Origin: Selaginella moellendorffii
Lineage: Eukaryota > Streptophyta > Lycopodiopsida > Selaginellales > Selaginellaceae
Assembly (NCBI RefSeq): GCF_000143415.4
Contig: NW_003314291.1
Coordinates: forward strand, 602,006-666,005
Reading direction: 5' to 3'
DNA: 64,000 nucleotides
The notes beneath the pieces are model-generated. The model made no database searches. It saw only the letters and a program-made list of their open reading frames with translations, and was not told the DNA's origin. Positions 37,850 to 51,100 of this stretch are shown here, in pieces. The stretch's first letter is position 1. Every line of letters begins with the position of its first letter. The position numbers were made by a program, and so were the translations under genes.

Positions 37850-39227
37850 TCGAGATGGAGTCCGAGATGGACTCAAGATGGAGTCCGAGATGGAGTCTGA
37901 GATGGACCCGAGATGGACCCGAGATGGGACCCGAGATGGACCCGAGATGGAGTCCAAGATCCGAGATGGAGTCCGAGGTGGAGTCTGAGATGGAGTCCGA
38001 GGTGGAGTCTGAGATGGAGTCTGAGGTGGACCCGAGATGGACCCGAGATGGAGTCTGAGATGGAGTCCGAAGTCGAGACCGGGACCAAGACCGAGACTAG
38101 GACCGGAACCGAGACCGAGACCGAGATCGGGACCGAGACTGAGACCGAGGCCGAGGCTGAGGCCAAGTCCGAGTCTGAGTCCGAATCCGAGTCCGAGTCC
38201 GAGACCGAGGCCGAGTCCGAGTTCGAGTCTGAGAGGGTGAAAGCCCAAAGCGTTCGTCTCCCAGACCCTGGGGGGTTTAGTGAGCTCCAAAAGTATAGTA
38301 GGGGGAAGACTGCAGTGGAGCCAGTTTAGCCAGGAAAGGCCAGTTTGTCCCAGGAAGGCCGGACCCAGTGTTGGGTGATGAGCTGCCCATTGGGAAGTCC
38401 AAGACTAGAGTGAACACGGACCGACAAGCGGGGTAGCTTGGTGAAGTGTTCAAGAGCCAGCTCTAGTTCCCCCGAGAGATCGACTGGCCGATGCTCCCAG
38501 TCTAAGTGTGGGTGGCACTACCTACTTGGATACCTGGTGTGGCTCAACGGAACCTCGCTCTAAGCCCATGGCTAGAGCACCCAAAGGCAGAAGGCGAGGA
38601 GAGTACCCATGAGGCCCGCGTAGAGCCACGGTGTTCCGAAACGTTGCCCCAAAGTCCCAGACTGTGGAAAGGAAGAGGAGCAACCCTCTAGTGTGGTGAC
38701 AAGGGACACAGCCACACAGTAAGGAAGTCCTAGAGGACAATTGGACTTAGTGGTCGGGCCTGTGGGCCTTGATCCAGTGGCAGTGTTGGTGAACACGGCC
38801 ATGGACAGAAAGGGACTTGGTGGGGACTAGAAAGGAGATATTGGGGAAGGCTATTTCCTATGTCTGCAGGCATCATAAGGATGTTAAGGAGTGGATCTGG
38901 GATGACCACTCATGGACAGATAGCCCAGTCTTGGAGAGACGGGATTGCAATGCAGGTGGTGTTGGACCACCAATGTGACCAAGGTGATTGGGCATGGCCT
39001 AGCATAACGGGCTGGTATGTTGGTGGTGCCTTGGGGTGTCAGTCAAGGGATCGGACACATGGAGCACTTGGACCAAGTGCAAAAGTTGAGTGGCGTGGAT
39101 GTCATTTGCGGGGTTAGCAAGCCCCAAGTTCTGAATGGGACTTATGGAGGTTGTGAATGAGACTCCTCCAAGTGGTCGGAGGTGCGGTTAAGTGACTAAA
39201 GTAGAATGGAAAAATTAGTCGCTTACA
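37850..39227 (+). mobile_element. 5' LTR of retroelement E2, right part
   Basis: It resumes inside the minisatellite and continues through the GAGAGGGTGAAAGCCC block to the end ...GTCGCTTACA at 39,227. Together with 29,738-30,231 it forms an LTR of about 1.87 kb. Confidence 0.88.
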
Positions 39228-42200
39228 ACTTGGTATCGGAGCTGTTCCTTAGTCCGACTCTTATTGGTGGCCAAGTATATCACCACTTGTATTGGAATTG
39301 GAAGGTCCTAGATGTGGACCTATCCTCGAAGAGTAGCCTGTCGAGAGGACATGGCTCTCCACTCAAGTTCATGCGTGAACTTGTGCGCAATATGGTGGAT
39401 GGAAAAGGGTCAGTAAGGGAATGACTTTGGGATCTTGGGAACAGTATAAGGTTTCCTCAGAGAGCTGATGATATGATCCAGATGAGCGTTTGACGCAGCA
39501 AACGGGCTTACGTAGTTGTGGCAGTTGGGATCACGAGAAAGATGTAGACTCCAAAACAATAAAGGAGTCACAAGATTACCCTCATATAGTTGGGGCTAGT
39601 GCTCATAAATTTGAGATCGGAATTGATGACCGTGGGAGGTCAAATACGGAAGAGGACACAAGTCCTTGAAATGGTAGCCGGGGCTACCTCTAAATGCTGG
39701 AACAACCCAAGGAGTCGGGGGTGTACTTAGAGGATGAGTTGGTATTCTCATCACATGGACAAGTGGTCCTAAGGGGCGAAAGGTTGCCCCTAGAGAAAAA
39801 ATCGAGTGTCGGAGTAACACTTGCAAAAGATGGTCCTTGGAGTAGGACATGAATACAAAGAGTTGTATTCCAATGAGCTAGCACCTTAAAGGTAGGACTT
39901 CATGGGTCATCGGATTAACAAAGTCCAAAAAGTTGAATGACTCCAATAGAGTTAAGGTATAATCCTCTAAGGGCTTGAGGAAAGCATTTGGACTGAGGTG
40001 TGTGGTGCCCCACAAAGGATGGGGAGGATCTTGAGATCCAAGCATGAGAGCGGTGCCATTGATGGCAGAAGGTGCCATGCTAAAGTCGTGGGAAGGAGTT
40101 TCCCGGAAGAAAACAACTTTGACACAAAGTTGTGTGTGAACTTTATGGTGCAGTGCTAATGGATAATTGGCATAAGAGACAACCATATTGGTCTTGGCAA
40201 AAAGACCTAGACACCAGTAAGAAGTGTCATAAAGGTAGGCTCGTGGAGCCGATGGTGTGGAAACACCGAATGTGCCAAGGCGTGCTACCTTGAGGTCAAG
40301 TTGGTGGGTTTATGAGAACCCATTCTAAAGGAATCCCAATGGAAATGGGAATAGCATAGCCTATGCTGGAAGGCATGCGGTTAGAGTGTGGTGACCCAGA
40401 TAATGATGGAGGTGTGGAAGCACCAGCAATGAGTTGTAAGACTTGACAACTATGAGACAACTAATCAAAAGGTGCAAAATAAGTCGTTAAGCTGGTAAAA
40501 GGCAACTACCTAAGACTTCTTATTGGGCTAAGGAAGTTAGATATACCCTTATAGGGGATAAATTGCTTATGTTGCGATATAGTAAGTTAATGTCGAAAAG
40601 GGAATGCTCATTGTCAAAGAAACCATCATTGGGACACCCAAACACTCTAGAACACCAAAAGGTGGTGTTTAGTAGCATGAGGGCAATGGATAATGCCCAA
40701 GGGACAAAGTTCCTAGTGAATGATGGATAGGAGGTGCTATCCAAATATTCAAGGTTGCGGAGACGAGAGAAGTCCGTCTACCCAAATTGGACAAAGCCAA
40801 AAAGGGGATTTTGGCAAGGCTAGTGATGGGCATATAAAGGCCCATAAGTAACAACGGTGATCCCAGGGTGTGGGATTACGAGGTGAGCAAACCTGGATTG
40901 AGGAACCACTCCCTAGGCTGTCAAGTAGGTTCATCCCTATGAATACTTGCCAAGGCATGGTAGAAAGTGCAAAGCTATCTTCCTAGTCTAGAGGAGAATA
41001 ATCGAAGGAAATGTATGGGGCCAAAAAAGCAAGTAGTAAAGGGATAAAACCGAACCATAGAAATTGACACGCATGACCAAATGTGGTTATGGAAGTTGGG
41101 AGTGGAGAATCAAGTGGGTGCTCAAGCATGTTGTTACTAGCGACCGGGATGCCATGGAGAGTCTAAAGCATGGGATTGTTCATGTTAGACTATATAGTAA
41201 TTGGAATGCTTGCGAAAGGAGAGGCCTTAGCAAGCCAAGGAACAGAGTTCCTTGAACGTTCCCCTAGGTAGGTAAGTACCTAGTCAGCCAAGTGTAAATG
41301 GTTCATAGAACGCGCGAAATCAGAGTAGCGCAGCAGAAGCATGGTCTTGAAGCTTGCCATGAGGCAAGGCTATCAAGATTGGGGAAGTAGTTTCCGAGTG
41401 TTCAAAGAGAAGGCTTTGAATGAAAGTCGATGGTTAAGGACTTTCACACTTATGCATGAACTATGTTACGGTGGCCGAATGACTTGCTAAGTGAGATTGG
41501 CAAGACGGGGGGAACCAATCCCCTAGTTGAAGGTGCTAACTTCAAAAGGGGTGGCCCATGGGGCCGAGTATGGAGGAGTCCATGCATGATCACAGACATG
41601 TCAAGCAAGAGGACTTGGCAGTGCGGAGGAACTAGGTTCCTAAGCGGTGATCTATAGCACGCTTTAAAAATAAGTTGGTGCACCGGCGTGGGGAGTCACG
41701 CCAGGTATCTAGTGTGATGCCATCCGTAGATGCATATATGGAGGTTGGGTTCGAGTCCCGACCCTTTAGTGCTTGGGTTCGAGTCCCAACTCACTAGGGC
41801 GTGGTGATGGTTTGGAATATGAGGACACTTATATTTCGGTGGTCATGGACTCTCAGTGGGGAGACTGGTTTGGGCACACTGCCAAGCGAGGGATGCTTTG
41901 GAGTCGTGATGCACGATTAGATTGTTTAGTGTGAAAGCTCGGCATATCTAACTTGAACGCTTTGGTGCAAGTGGCACCAAGGACGTGGTGAGTGAGATGG
42001 GGACACCTAATCTCAGTTGCTATGAACCCTTGGCCGTAAGAGCTGGCTTGGGTGCACCGCCAAGTGTGGGGGATGCCCCCAGGGTTATGGTCAACAACTT
42101 GAAGGTCTAGAAGACCAAATACCTCTTGGCAACTCTATTAAGGTGCCAAGGTGAGATCACTAGGTGATCTTATGGCCAAATAAGGACAAGGTCCTTGGTT

Positions 42201-42624
42201 GGCTAAGGAATGAAGTTCCTGGTTCAAAATGTTAAATTGAACTGTTTAAAATGGTGTGGCTTGGTCAAGATGACCAAGTGGGAAGAGCACCTAAGGGAAA
42301 TAAGTTGTGTCCGTGCGATGGCATAATGAGTCTGAGGAAAGTAGTCTTTATAAAAGACCCATGGGAGGGTCACGAAGTTGGGCCGTGGATAGAGCCCATA
42401 CCAAAAGATGCTAAAGAGATGTATTAGGAGTGAACATCCTCTGGACTTGGCAAAGAAGAGTCTTTGCTATGGAACCGAAGGGATACCTCGAAAATGGAGG
42501 TAGCGATCCTATGTTGCTGGGTGCAATAATCAAGGATAAGAGCAAAGGACTAGTGGCCAAGTTTGGGCCATGGAATTTAATGGAAGGGATCCAAATGGCA
42601 AAGTTAGCCAAGGAACACTAATAT
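39228..42624 (+). mobile_element. E2 internal domain, left part
   Basis: This begins with ACT and the primer site and matches the E1 interior in reverse orientation, block by block. It has no coding capacity I can recognise. It is cut at ...AACACTAATAT by the giant DNA element and resumes at 63,406. Confidence 0.82.
39231..39242 (+). other. Primer binding site of E2
   Basis: TGGTATCGGAGC lies three bases after the LTR end and shows that E2 runs on the plus strand. Confidence 0.88.
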
Positions 42625-42649
42625 AAAGCTCTATTTCGTTAAAGTGGGA
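42625..42649 (+). repeat. Left terminal inverted repeat of the giant element
   Basis: A 25-bp perfect match to the reverse of the right end. It runs directly into an inverted pair, AAGTGGGA...TCCCACTT (about 42,642-42,667), which can form a hairpin. Confidence 0.87.
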
Positions 42650-43056
42650 ATTGTCATTATCCCACTTGTAAAATAAGGTTTCCAAACCTTTATATAGTAT
42701 ATAAATATAACAAAATTCAACTGCATTGAGGCACATGCCATTTTATTTTAAACAAGGAAATGTCTACTCAATCACTTCTCACTGCTTCACCTCTCTCTTC
42801 TCCTTGTCATTGTCGTCCAATTTCTTTCCATCCTTTTAATATTGGCTCAGTTGCTCCGAGTCTAGGTGGAGCCCAAGTCCCCATTCAATCTTTACTTTCC
42901 CCTTATTAATAAAACAACTTCGTAGACTTCCAATAACATGCTGTAACACTTCTAGTATAATGCAAATCCTCTCAAAGAATTGTCTTTTAATATTAATACA
43001 ATGGCATGGAACCCCATGCCATAATAAGTTACATTTTTAAATAAATACATGCCATC

Positions 43057-46000
43057 TCAGACTGTTATTTTTTGCCTCCAACGCCTATACAATAATCTTG
43101 GAATTTCATCACTCTCCACACTATCAGGATTTAAACCCAATAGTAATGCCATCTCTTCTCTAATACGTCCACGCTCATGTTCAGTGGTCGAAGAACCCAT
43201 CCGGTTGAACAGATTATGGAGATGCGGATAGTGCTTGGCTAGACAATATACATGCCATAAATGATGACTGGTGTCTGTCCGATCAAATGGCTTCTGATAT
43301 ACCGTTCCATCTGCCATTTGGTTGATTTCTGCAGCCACCTCCTGGACTGGCCGGTTCTCTATCACCATCGCTTCAAGCCGTTTTGCAAGGTCCCCCAGAA
43401 CATACGGTTTCTTCTCCCTAGTTTCCATACTGCAAGAGATGGGGTGCACTGCATATGTGTGCGTGTTCGCTGCAGTTTTAATCGGCGAGTCATCGATGAT
43501 GAGGATTTCACTTGACCTAGCAGTCCGGTTCATCACTACAGCCTCTGCCTTGACGAAGATGGGCTTGCTACCCCTCACATGGACCATAGTCAAGCAATCC
43601 TCCTGCGTTAGGAGAAAGTCAAATGGTAATATTACTCGCGTCTGATCGTGCATCATCTGTAGCAACGTTAATGCATTGTGGCGCATCATGGATGTCCAAA
43701 CTCCCAATTGCAAATTGAACCCGGCCCTCTGTTTTAAGTGTCGCATGGTCATTATTAGATCCCGCAGTTTCTCCCGTGTGATTAATGTGAATCTGTCTCT
43801 TTTGACCAACTTGCGACCGCAGGCTTTGGAGGGTGCAGTGACATTCGAGGACGAGCCACGCTCATGGGAGAAAAGGACACCGTTCAGATCAAAAACGATA
43901 CAGTACTTTCGCCGTGACTCTGAAATGAAATGCGTTAGCATAAAAAATGGTACAAGTCAATTTTACCATCTACAATATTAGCGAATGGTGCTCCCGATGG
44001 TCGTTCAGAGGGTTTTGGTCGAGGAAACGTGAAGGGCGGAAATACTCTCCTCTGCAATGTGGGGTCAATCGCATCCGATGGCGTGTGGGCACATGCCATT
44101 TCAGCTGTAGACTCTGGTACAACTGGCTCAACAGTGGCATGGGGTGGTTCCGATGGCGTGTGATCACACGCCATTTCAGCTGGTGCCTCCGTTGGCAAAG
44201 TGGACATGACCGAACAGGCAGCAGGGGCGGTGTAGGGAGGTTCCAACGGCGCGTAGTCAGACGATTGGGCACACGTTGGAAATGAGGATACGACCGGCTC
44301 GGCGGCTGGGGCGGCCTCATGCGGGTCCAATGGCGCCTGGTCACCGTCAGTTGGATACGTGGACAAGATTGACTCAGTGGTATGGGCAGCATCAAGTGGA
44401 GCGTGGTCAGCTTGCTTGGCGTTGATATGGATAGTAGCCTCCACCAGCTCTGATGACTCTTGCAGGCAAGTAGAGTCCACTGGCGGATCCATATCATGTC
44501 CAAATATCTCCCTTCGATTGAGATGGTATCCTCCCGTGCTACTAAAAACAAACTCATTAGCACATTGAATCGACTATACTGTATTTACCATCAACTGCTA
44601 TTGAGGAACTAGGACCGATATCACTTGGGCGCACTGCTGATTCTGAAGGATTGGACATACGTTTCGACCCTTGCTTGGCACTATCCTTCCTCGACACTAA
44701 AGGCTAGAGTTTGTATCTTAATTCAACTGAATAATCTCTACTTACCATTTCTTCTGCGACCTACATGGACAATGTTAGAAATGGTAAAAGGTTAGGAATG
44801 GATGTACTATTATTTACCTGATGGTTTGTCTTGTATGACCTTCCTCCGCTGCTCTTTGGCCACCTCAGGCTGGCCATCATCGTCATCATCGTCATCGTCG
44901 TTATTGTGATCGTCACCATTGTGAGGACCATCCAAGTCCTCTTCGTCCTCCTCTTCTTCGTCCTCCTCTTCGTCCTTCTGCTCTTCCTGCTCATTATCTT
45001 TCTCTGGCTCCTCATCCCCCACTTGCATTTCTTCCATAGGCTGCTCAGGCTGGATTGCTTGTTTTTCCAGGACCATCTTGGAAAAATCATCTGGCCGAGT
45101 CTCCATCTCAAAATACAAGACATCCATAGCCTGTTTTAGTGCGTGACCTAGGACCGTATCCTCACCCGACTGTCTTAACATGGTTTCTGCACGTTCTTGC
45201 ACCCTTCGAAGACGACGAGATGAGAAAAACGTGGCCCTGACTTGAAAAGCATCCCTCATCCATTGTACCTCTCCATTGAGATTGGGGAAGGGGAGTCCGC
45301 CATAGGAATCTGAGTCAGAAGGTGGTGACTGGCTCCTTTCACTCAGCCCTTGATCTGCAATGAATGGCATGAGCACACACGCCATAACCGCGAGGCATTA
45401 CCTATCATCTTTTCGTTGCCCTTCTTCCTTTTCGAATCAAACGCCTCTGATCCCGACGACTGTCCAACGTGCTTTCGCTTTTTATGACCACTGTCAGTTT
45501 GAGCTTGGCTGGTGCTTGCCTGTTTTGCCTTTGAAGAAGTGTCTCCTGCAAGGAATGGCATGAGACCACACGCCATTGCAAATATAATTTGTACCTCCTT
45601 TTTTCCTATTGCTTGTCTGTTTGTCCTTCTTCGACGCGCCACCAGTGCGCTTTTCAGTCCTCGTGTCTGAATATTCACAACGATCTATAATCAAAATGGC
45701 GTGAGGCCTCACGTGACCTTACCTTGTGCAGGTTGTGACCTCGGCCTAACATCAGTAGCTGTTAACGCCGTTTCAGCATCTGGGGGTGGCCACGCTCCTG
45801 CATACAGAGCTTGTGAGATAACATTTAAACTTAAAGTGCGTACTCACCAGGTTCGTAGAGAAGATACTGTTTTTCTTTGGCAACTGTAATTATATGCTCC
45901 ATTGAAGTCACCTCTTCAATGGAGTTTGTCACCGCAACACACGGGACACCCTTGAGTAGTGCGGCTCGAAAGAATAGTCCGCCGCAGTTGTACTCGACAA

Positions 46001-46973
46001 CGCATTTGCCCTTGGAGTCACCCGCTATTGCGTTGAAGACCCAGCTGAGCATTTCCCATGCTGCACCTGGAGCTTTCTTTGGATTCGAAAGCTCCATAGC
46101 CGTCTTCAGTTCCTCAGGCACGGGTAAATTGACCTCCCTCAGATCAATTCGATCGGCTTTGTTGAACGAAGCTGGGAAGTCACTCCAGTCCCACTCTGCT
46201 GCAGGACCAATAACAAGGGCGACTGTGAAGATGCGGACATTCGTCGGTATCTTCTTCTTAGCCATTATCCCATGGATCTCCCGCATCTCCTTGCCTTTCA
46301 ACCGAGCCTTCACCTCGTTCAAGGCCTTCCAGAACTTGTGATAGGATTCGGAGTCGTAGATCATATAGTGGACTGAAGATTCCACCTCCGCAAGTCCCAC
46401 CATTAAGTCAATGATGGAGCTGACTTCGTCTGCATGAGTGATCTCCTCGTTTGTGAAGTCCATCACACAAAAGATGTTCTTGACCTGCTCATCTCCGCGG
46501 GAAACGATGCTCCTCCACCTTTGATCCTCATCCGAATTCACGTATACCCGGTAAGGTTCTCGATAGGCCTCTGCTGCGGGGTCGAGCTGTTTCTGAAGCC
46601 GGCGGTCGACATCCCTCTTAATGAAATTTGGATACTGATCCAACTTCTCAGCTTTACTTTTCGTGGCATCCCGCAGCAGATCGATGAACTTGGGGGCCCC
46701 CTTCACGTACTCGTCGATGTCTTCATTTGACAAGTCCAGCTCTTCCATCATCTCTTGCGTGGTGTCGATGCTCACCCTCGCCACGGCCACTTGCTCGAAG
46801 ATCCAATCCTTCAATAGCGCACGAGCTCTCAGAGTCGTGCACAAGTCCTCGTATGTCACAATATGGCCGGGAGTCATTTTGGTCTTGTTGAAGACTACCT
46901 CACCAAGTAGAAGAGCATTAGCCACTGTCAGAAGGTCGTCGTCGTCTAGAGACCGCGAGAAACGCAAGGCGTT
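43057..46973 (-). pseudogene. 3' portion of the giant element's long minus-strand gene; FCP1/NIF-like HAD domain at the C-terminus
   Basis: Read on the minus strand, this continues the exon interrupted at 54,506 and runs through exons near 46,973-45,848, 45,797-45,723, 45,684-45,595, 45,545-45,402, 45,354-44,818, 44,760-44,746 (15 bp), 44,696-44,589, 44,538-43,972 and 43,919-43,057. The first part (about 370 residues) contains CVVEYNCGGLFFRAALLKG, faintly like an S-adenosylmethionine-binding loop. A basic linker follows, then an acidic Glu/Asp run (about 44,880-45,000), then a C-terminal HAD domain of the FCP1/NIF type with CIVFDLNGVL (near 43,890) and LIIDDSP (near 43,490). Phosphatases of this class need DxDx; here the second Asp is Asn, as in several plant HAD-like proteins, so activity is doubtful. 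My junction 44,589/44,538 does not keep frame, meaning a frameshift or a wrong splice site. The gene is disrupted by the gypsy element. Confidence 0.62.
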
Positions 46974-48121
46974 TGTAAGGAACCAACTCGCCGAGGTGTC
47001 GTAGGCTAAGGGAACCCCGAAAGCATGACCAAAATGACAAAGAGTTCATCGGATGGGACCAAGTCAAAGATCGAGTCCAAGACCGACTCTAGGACCGAGT
47101 TCGAGATCGAGTCCGGAATCGAGTCCGAGACCGACTCGGGGACCGAGTTCGAGTCCGAGTTCGAGACCGAGTTCGAGACGGAGTCCGAGATCCGAAATCG
47201 GGTCCGAGACCGAGTCCGAAGTCGAGTCCGAGGTCGGGCCCGAGATCGGGTCCGAGATCGAGTCCGCGATCGAGTCCGAGACCGAATCCGAAGTCGGATC
47301 CGAAATCGGATCCGAGATCGAGCCAGAGACTAAGTCCAAATACTAATACGGGTCAAGGGGTGAAAGCCCAAAGCGTGCGTCCCCCAGGGGGGGGGGGCTG
47401 CAGGGGGTTCCAAAAGTATAGTAGGGATAGTGAGGTCCAGGAACCAGTTTTGAAGGGACTCTCCAGTTGGGCTTCCAAACCGACTTGAGGTTGGGACTGG
47501 GACTAAGGGGCCTTGGGTGGGAGTGAGCATGGACTTGGCTGGTGCCGGAGGGGCCATCCAAGGAAGTGCTCAAGAGCAGCTCCCACTCCCGAAAGGGAAA
47601 CCGATTGCGGTGCTCCCGGCTCATGTGGAGTGGTGCCCCACTTGAGTACCATGCGGCTCATTGGTCCTCGTCCTTCCTAGGGGCTTGGGCCTTCCTTCGG
47701 GATGGATGTGGGGGGCGAGGGGTACCCATACCGGGCCGTTAGGCCACGGTGTTTCGTCCCGGCGTCCCGAAGCAAGTGTTGCACTCAAGACTTGGGATTT
47801 AGAGGGTCCCATGATCAAGTCTTGTGGTACCAAGGGATGTTAGGAATCTGGAAGCTTGGTGTGCTTGGCTGCTTGTGCTTGCGGGGAGTGTAGCCGAACC
47901 TTAAGTCCAGTCTAACCCGGGGAGGGGGATTGGGAGTGATTTGGGAATCCGTGGAAGGATGGCTAACTCTCCGTTGCTCGTGCAGTGAGTAGCTGAAACC
48001 AAGTAGGAGCTGGTACCATAGGCGAGAACCTTGGCAAGGGAACTTAGCAAAAGCCAAGGCAGTGTTGGACGGATAGACGAGGTAAGCTGGCAAATTGGAA
48101 AGGAAAAATTTGTGGCTTACA
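46974..48121 (+). repeat. 5' LTR of the gypsy element
   Basis: Starts TGTAAGGAACC and ends GTGGCTTACA. It contains a GAGTCC/GAGACC hexamer array (about 47,050-47,335) and then the GGGTGAAAGCCCAAAGCGT and CCAAAAGTATAGTAGGG blocks, which are shared with the LTRs of E1 and E2. Confidence 0.93.
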
Positions 48122-48124
48122 ATT

Positions 48125-48136
48125 TGGTATCGGAGC
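48125..48136 (+). other. Primer binding site of the gypsy element
   Basis: TGGTATCGGAGC lies three bases after the 5' LTR and is the same as in E1 and E2. Confidence 0.9.
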
Positions 48137-48180
48137 CTTTATCTCAGTTCTAGCGAAGGATAGAGGCGGATTGCTGGGAG

Positions 48181-51100
48181 ATGGCAAGGGCAGGGCGTAA
48201 GCGAACCCAGGCGGAGACGGAACCTCCGCCGGAGCTGGAGCCTCCGGTTGAACAAGAGGCTATGGATGAGGAATCCTTGCATGAGGAGGACTCCAGTGAG
48301 GAAACTTCCAAACAGGAGTCCGGTGGCGAGGTTCGGTCGTCCAAGGCTCGATTGGACGTGCTAGAAGGGCAGTTGGCACAGACCAATGCCCTGCTAGAAA
48401 CTCTCGTACGCAAGCTAAAGCGTGACGAGAGGCGGAAGAAAAAGAAAAAGACTGCGGATGCTGGCAGCGCAGAAGGTGCGGATCTTTCGGCCGGGACTGA
48501 GGCAAAACCAGACAAGGTCGAACAGACCGAAGTGGAATCAGTCCCTCAGGCAGTCCCCAAGTACAAACCAAAGCCCCCACCGGTCTTCAAGGGAGTGAAT
48601 GACTATAAGGTGGTGGAGGATTGGTTTTACGATATGGAGGACTACTTCCGAGCGTTGCGGTTACCAAGCTCGGAGAAGGTCCCATGTGCAAAACCATACT
48701 TGGCAGATAATGCCAAGTCTTGGTGGAGAACAACGGAGGCCAACGAAGGACCGGTGGTCACTTGGGACATGATGAAGGCGAGGATCCGCGCAACATATGT
48801 TCCTCCGAATGCCACTCTGCATCTGAGGGATGAACTGAGTAGGCTGAAACAGACAGGAACCATCCAGGAATATGTGAATGGGTTCATGGCAAAGAGGATA
48901 CTTGTCACGGACATGGGGGATATGGATGCGTTCCATGCCTTCATATCAGGTTTGCAAACCTGGGCTCGCGGCGAGGTGATGAGGTGGAACCCGACCAACT
49001 ACAAGGAAGCGTTGGATGCGGCCATCAAGGTGCATTTCAACGATAACCTGCGAAAGGGGAACACGACGGGGTCGGGATCCACATTTAGCAAAGGGGCCAA
49101 ACCAAGGGGAACGTATAGCAAGGGGAAATTCAAAAGGAGTTTCTCTAAGAATGAGTCCTCGGGGTTCCGGAAAGGCAAATCCGGTGGCCAGCGAGCGAGT
49201 ACGTGGGGGAGTCAAGCGAAAAAGGACAAACCCACGGATAAGAAGGTCAAGTCGTATAGCAGCGTGGGAAACAACGTATGCTACAACTGCGGCGAAGCGG
49301 GACACTTCTCGAGGGAATGTCCCTACCCGAAGAAGGCCAGAGCCAATATGGCCATCAAGTCGGGTGAAGTCCAAACTGAGGTATGTGATCCAGTCCCTAA
49401 CTCAAAGTTACTCATTACACGAGCAACTTTGGTAGAGAGTCGTTCGCGACATCTACTAGCCCTCCGAGGGAAGCTCGGAGGTAGCTTTGTTAAGATCCTT
49501 ATTGACACGGGTGCTTCGGATAATTTTGTGGCTGCAGACATAGTCCGGCAAGCCGGACTAACGGTGCAGCGGCTAGGCGAACCAAGGACTATAGAGTTTG
49601 TTCAGGGTAGCCAAAGCACCGATGAGGTACTTCGACAAGCGAGAGTCGAAGTGGGGACATGGAAAGTGGACATGGATTTCACCGTCTTGGATATGGCGGG
49701 ATTTGACGTGATCTTCGGAATGGATTGGTTTAATCGGTTCGTGGTAGCCCTGCATGGACAAGGTAGGAACCTTGTGGTATTGGCGAATGCCCAAGGAAGC
49801 AGATCTAGGGTGGAGGCCCAGGATCTAAAGGTAGGGCAAAGCAAGGCCAAAGAGTCATGCTTGAACCTGGTGTCCACGAGAGGACAACTCACTAAAGGAA
49901 CTAAGGCAGCCTTTTTGTGCTTACTCTCGGTGAAGAGTGACAAAAAGACAAGAACGGAAGAAGTGCCTTTAGTGATCCAGCGAGTGTTGGACCAATTCCA
50001 GGATACCATGCCAGAGGAGCTACCGGCGGGGTTGCCCCCCGCACGACCGATAGAACATAAGATTGAGCTTGTCGAGGGCGCTGAGGCGGTGGTTCGTCCC
50101 CCCTATCGTTTGAACGAAAAAGAACTCAAGGAGCTCAAGTGCCAACTAGAGGAGTTGGTGGGCAAAGGGTATGTTAGGTTGAGCAAGTCGCCGTATGGGG
50201 CGCCGGTATTATTTGTGAAAAAGAAAGATGGATCTATGCGCATGTGCATAGATTACCGGTTGCTCAACAAGTATACCAAGAAGAACAAGTACCCGTTGCC
50301 AAGGATTGAGGACCTGTTCGATAGGTTGGGAAAGGCAAAATACTTCTCGAGGATTGACCTAAGGTCAGGATACTACCAGATCAGGGTAGCCGAGGAAGAT
50401 GTCGAGAAGACAACCTGTCGAACGAGGTATGGGAGCTTTGAGTTTTTGGTGATGCCCTTTGGGCTGTGCAATGCGCCGGCAACGTTTTCGGCGTTGATGA
50501 ACCACGTCTTTGTACCCTATCTGGATCACTTTGTGGTCGTCTATATTGACGACATCCTGATCTATAGCGAGACGCTAGAGGAGCATGCCGAACACTTGGC
50601 GAAGGTGTTTGAGAAACTAAGGGAACATAAACTGTATGCTAAAGAGAGCAAATGTGACTTTGCTCAGCAAGAGGTAAAGTTTCTCGGGCATGTGGTGGGC
50701 CAGGACGGGCTCAAGGTGGACCCGGAGAAGGTCCAAGCGATCCAGGAATGGGAGCGACCATCGAATGTACATGAGTTGAGGGCGTTCTTGGGGCTATGCA
50801 ACTACTATCGAAAGTTTATCAGACACTATTCGAGAGTAGCCCTACCCTTAACGGATCAAACGGGAAAAGGGAAGATGGTATGGACAGCGGAATGCGAGGC
50901 GGCATTCGTCCACCTCAAAGGGAAGTTGAGGAAGGCTCCGGTGTTGGCATTACCGAACTTTGGTAAGGACTTTGAGGTAGACACGGATGCTTCGGACTTT
51001 GCGTTAGGCGCAGTTTTGAAGCAAGACAACCATCCAGTAGCGTTCTTCTCGAAGAAGCTGGACAAGGCTCAACGGAAGTGGCCTGCCCACGAGAAGGAAT

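Noticed and set aside
43676-43981. Plus-strand frame within the HAD-like exon
   Set aside because: Opposite-strand shadow; the minus-strand reading carries the HAD motifs.
47025-47346. About 100-codon charged frames in the gypsy LTR
   Set aside because: Same hexamer-repeat artefact, present identically in both LTRs at 47.0 and 53.4 kb.
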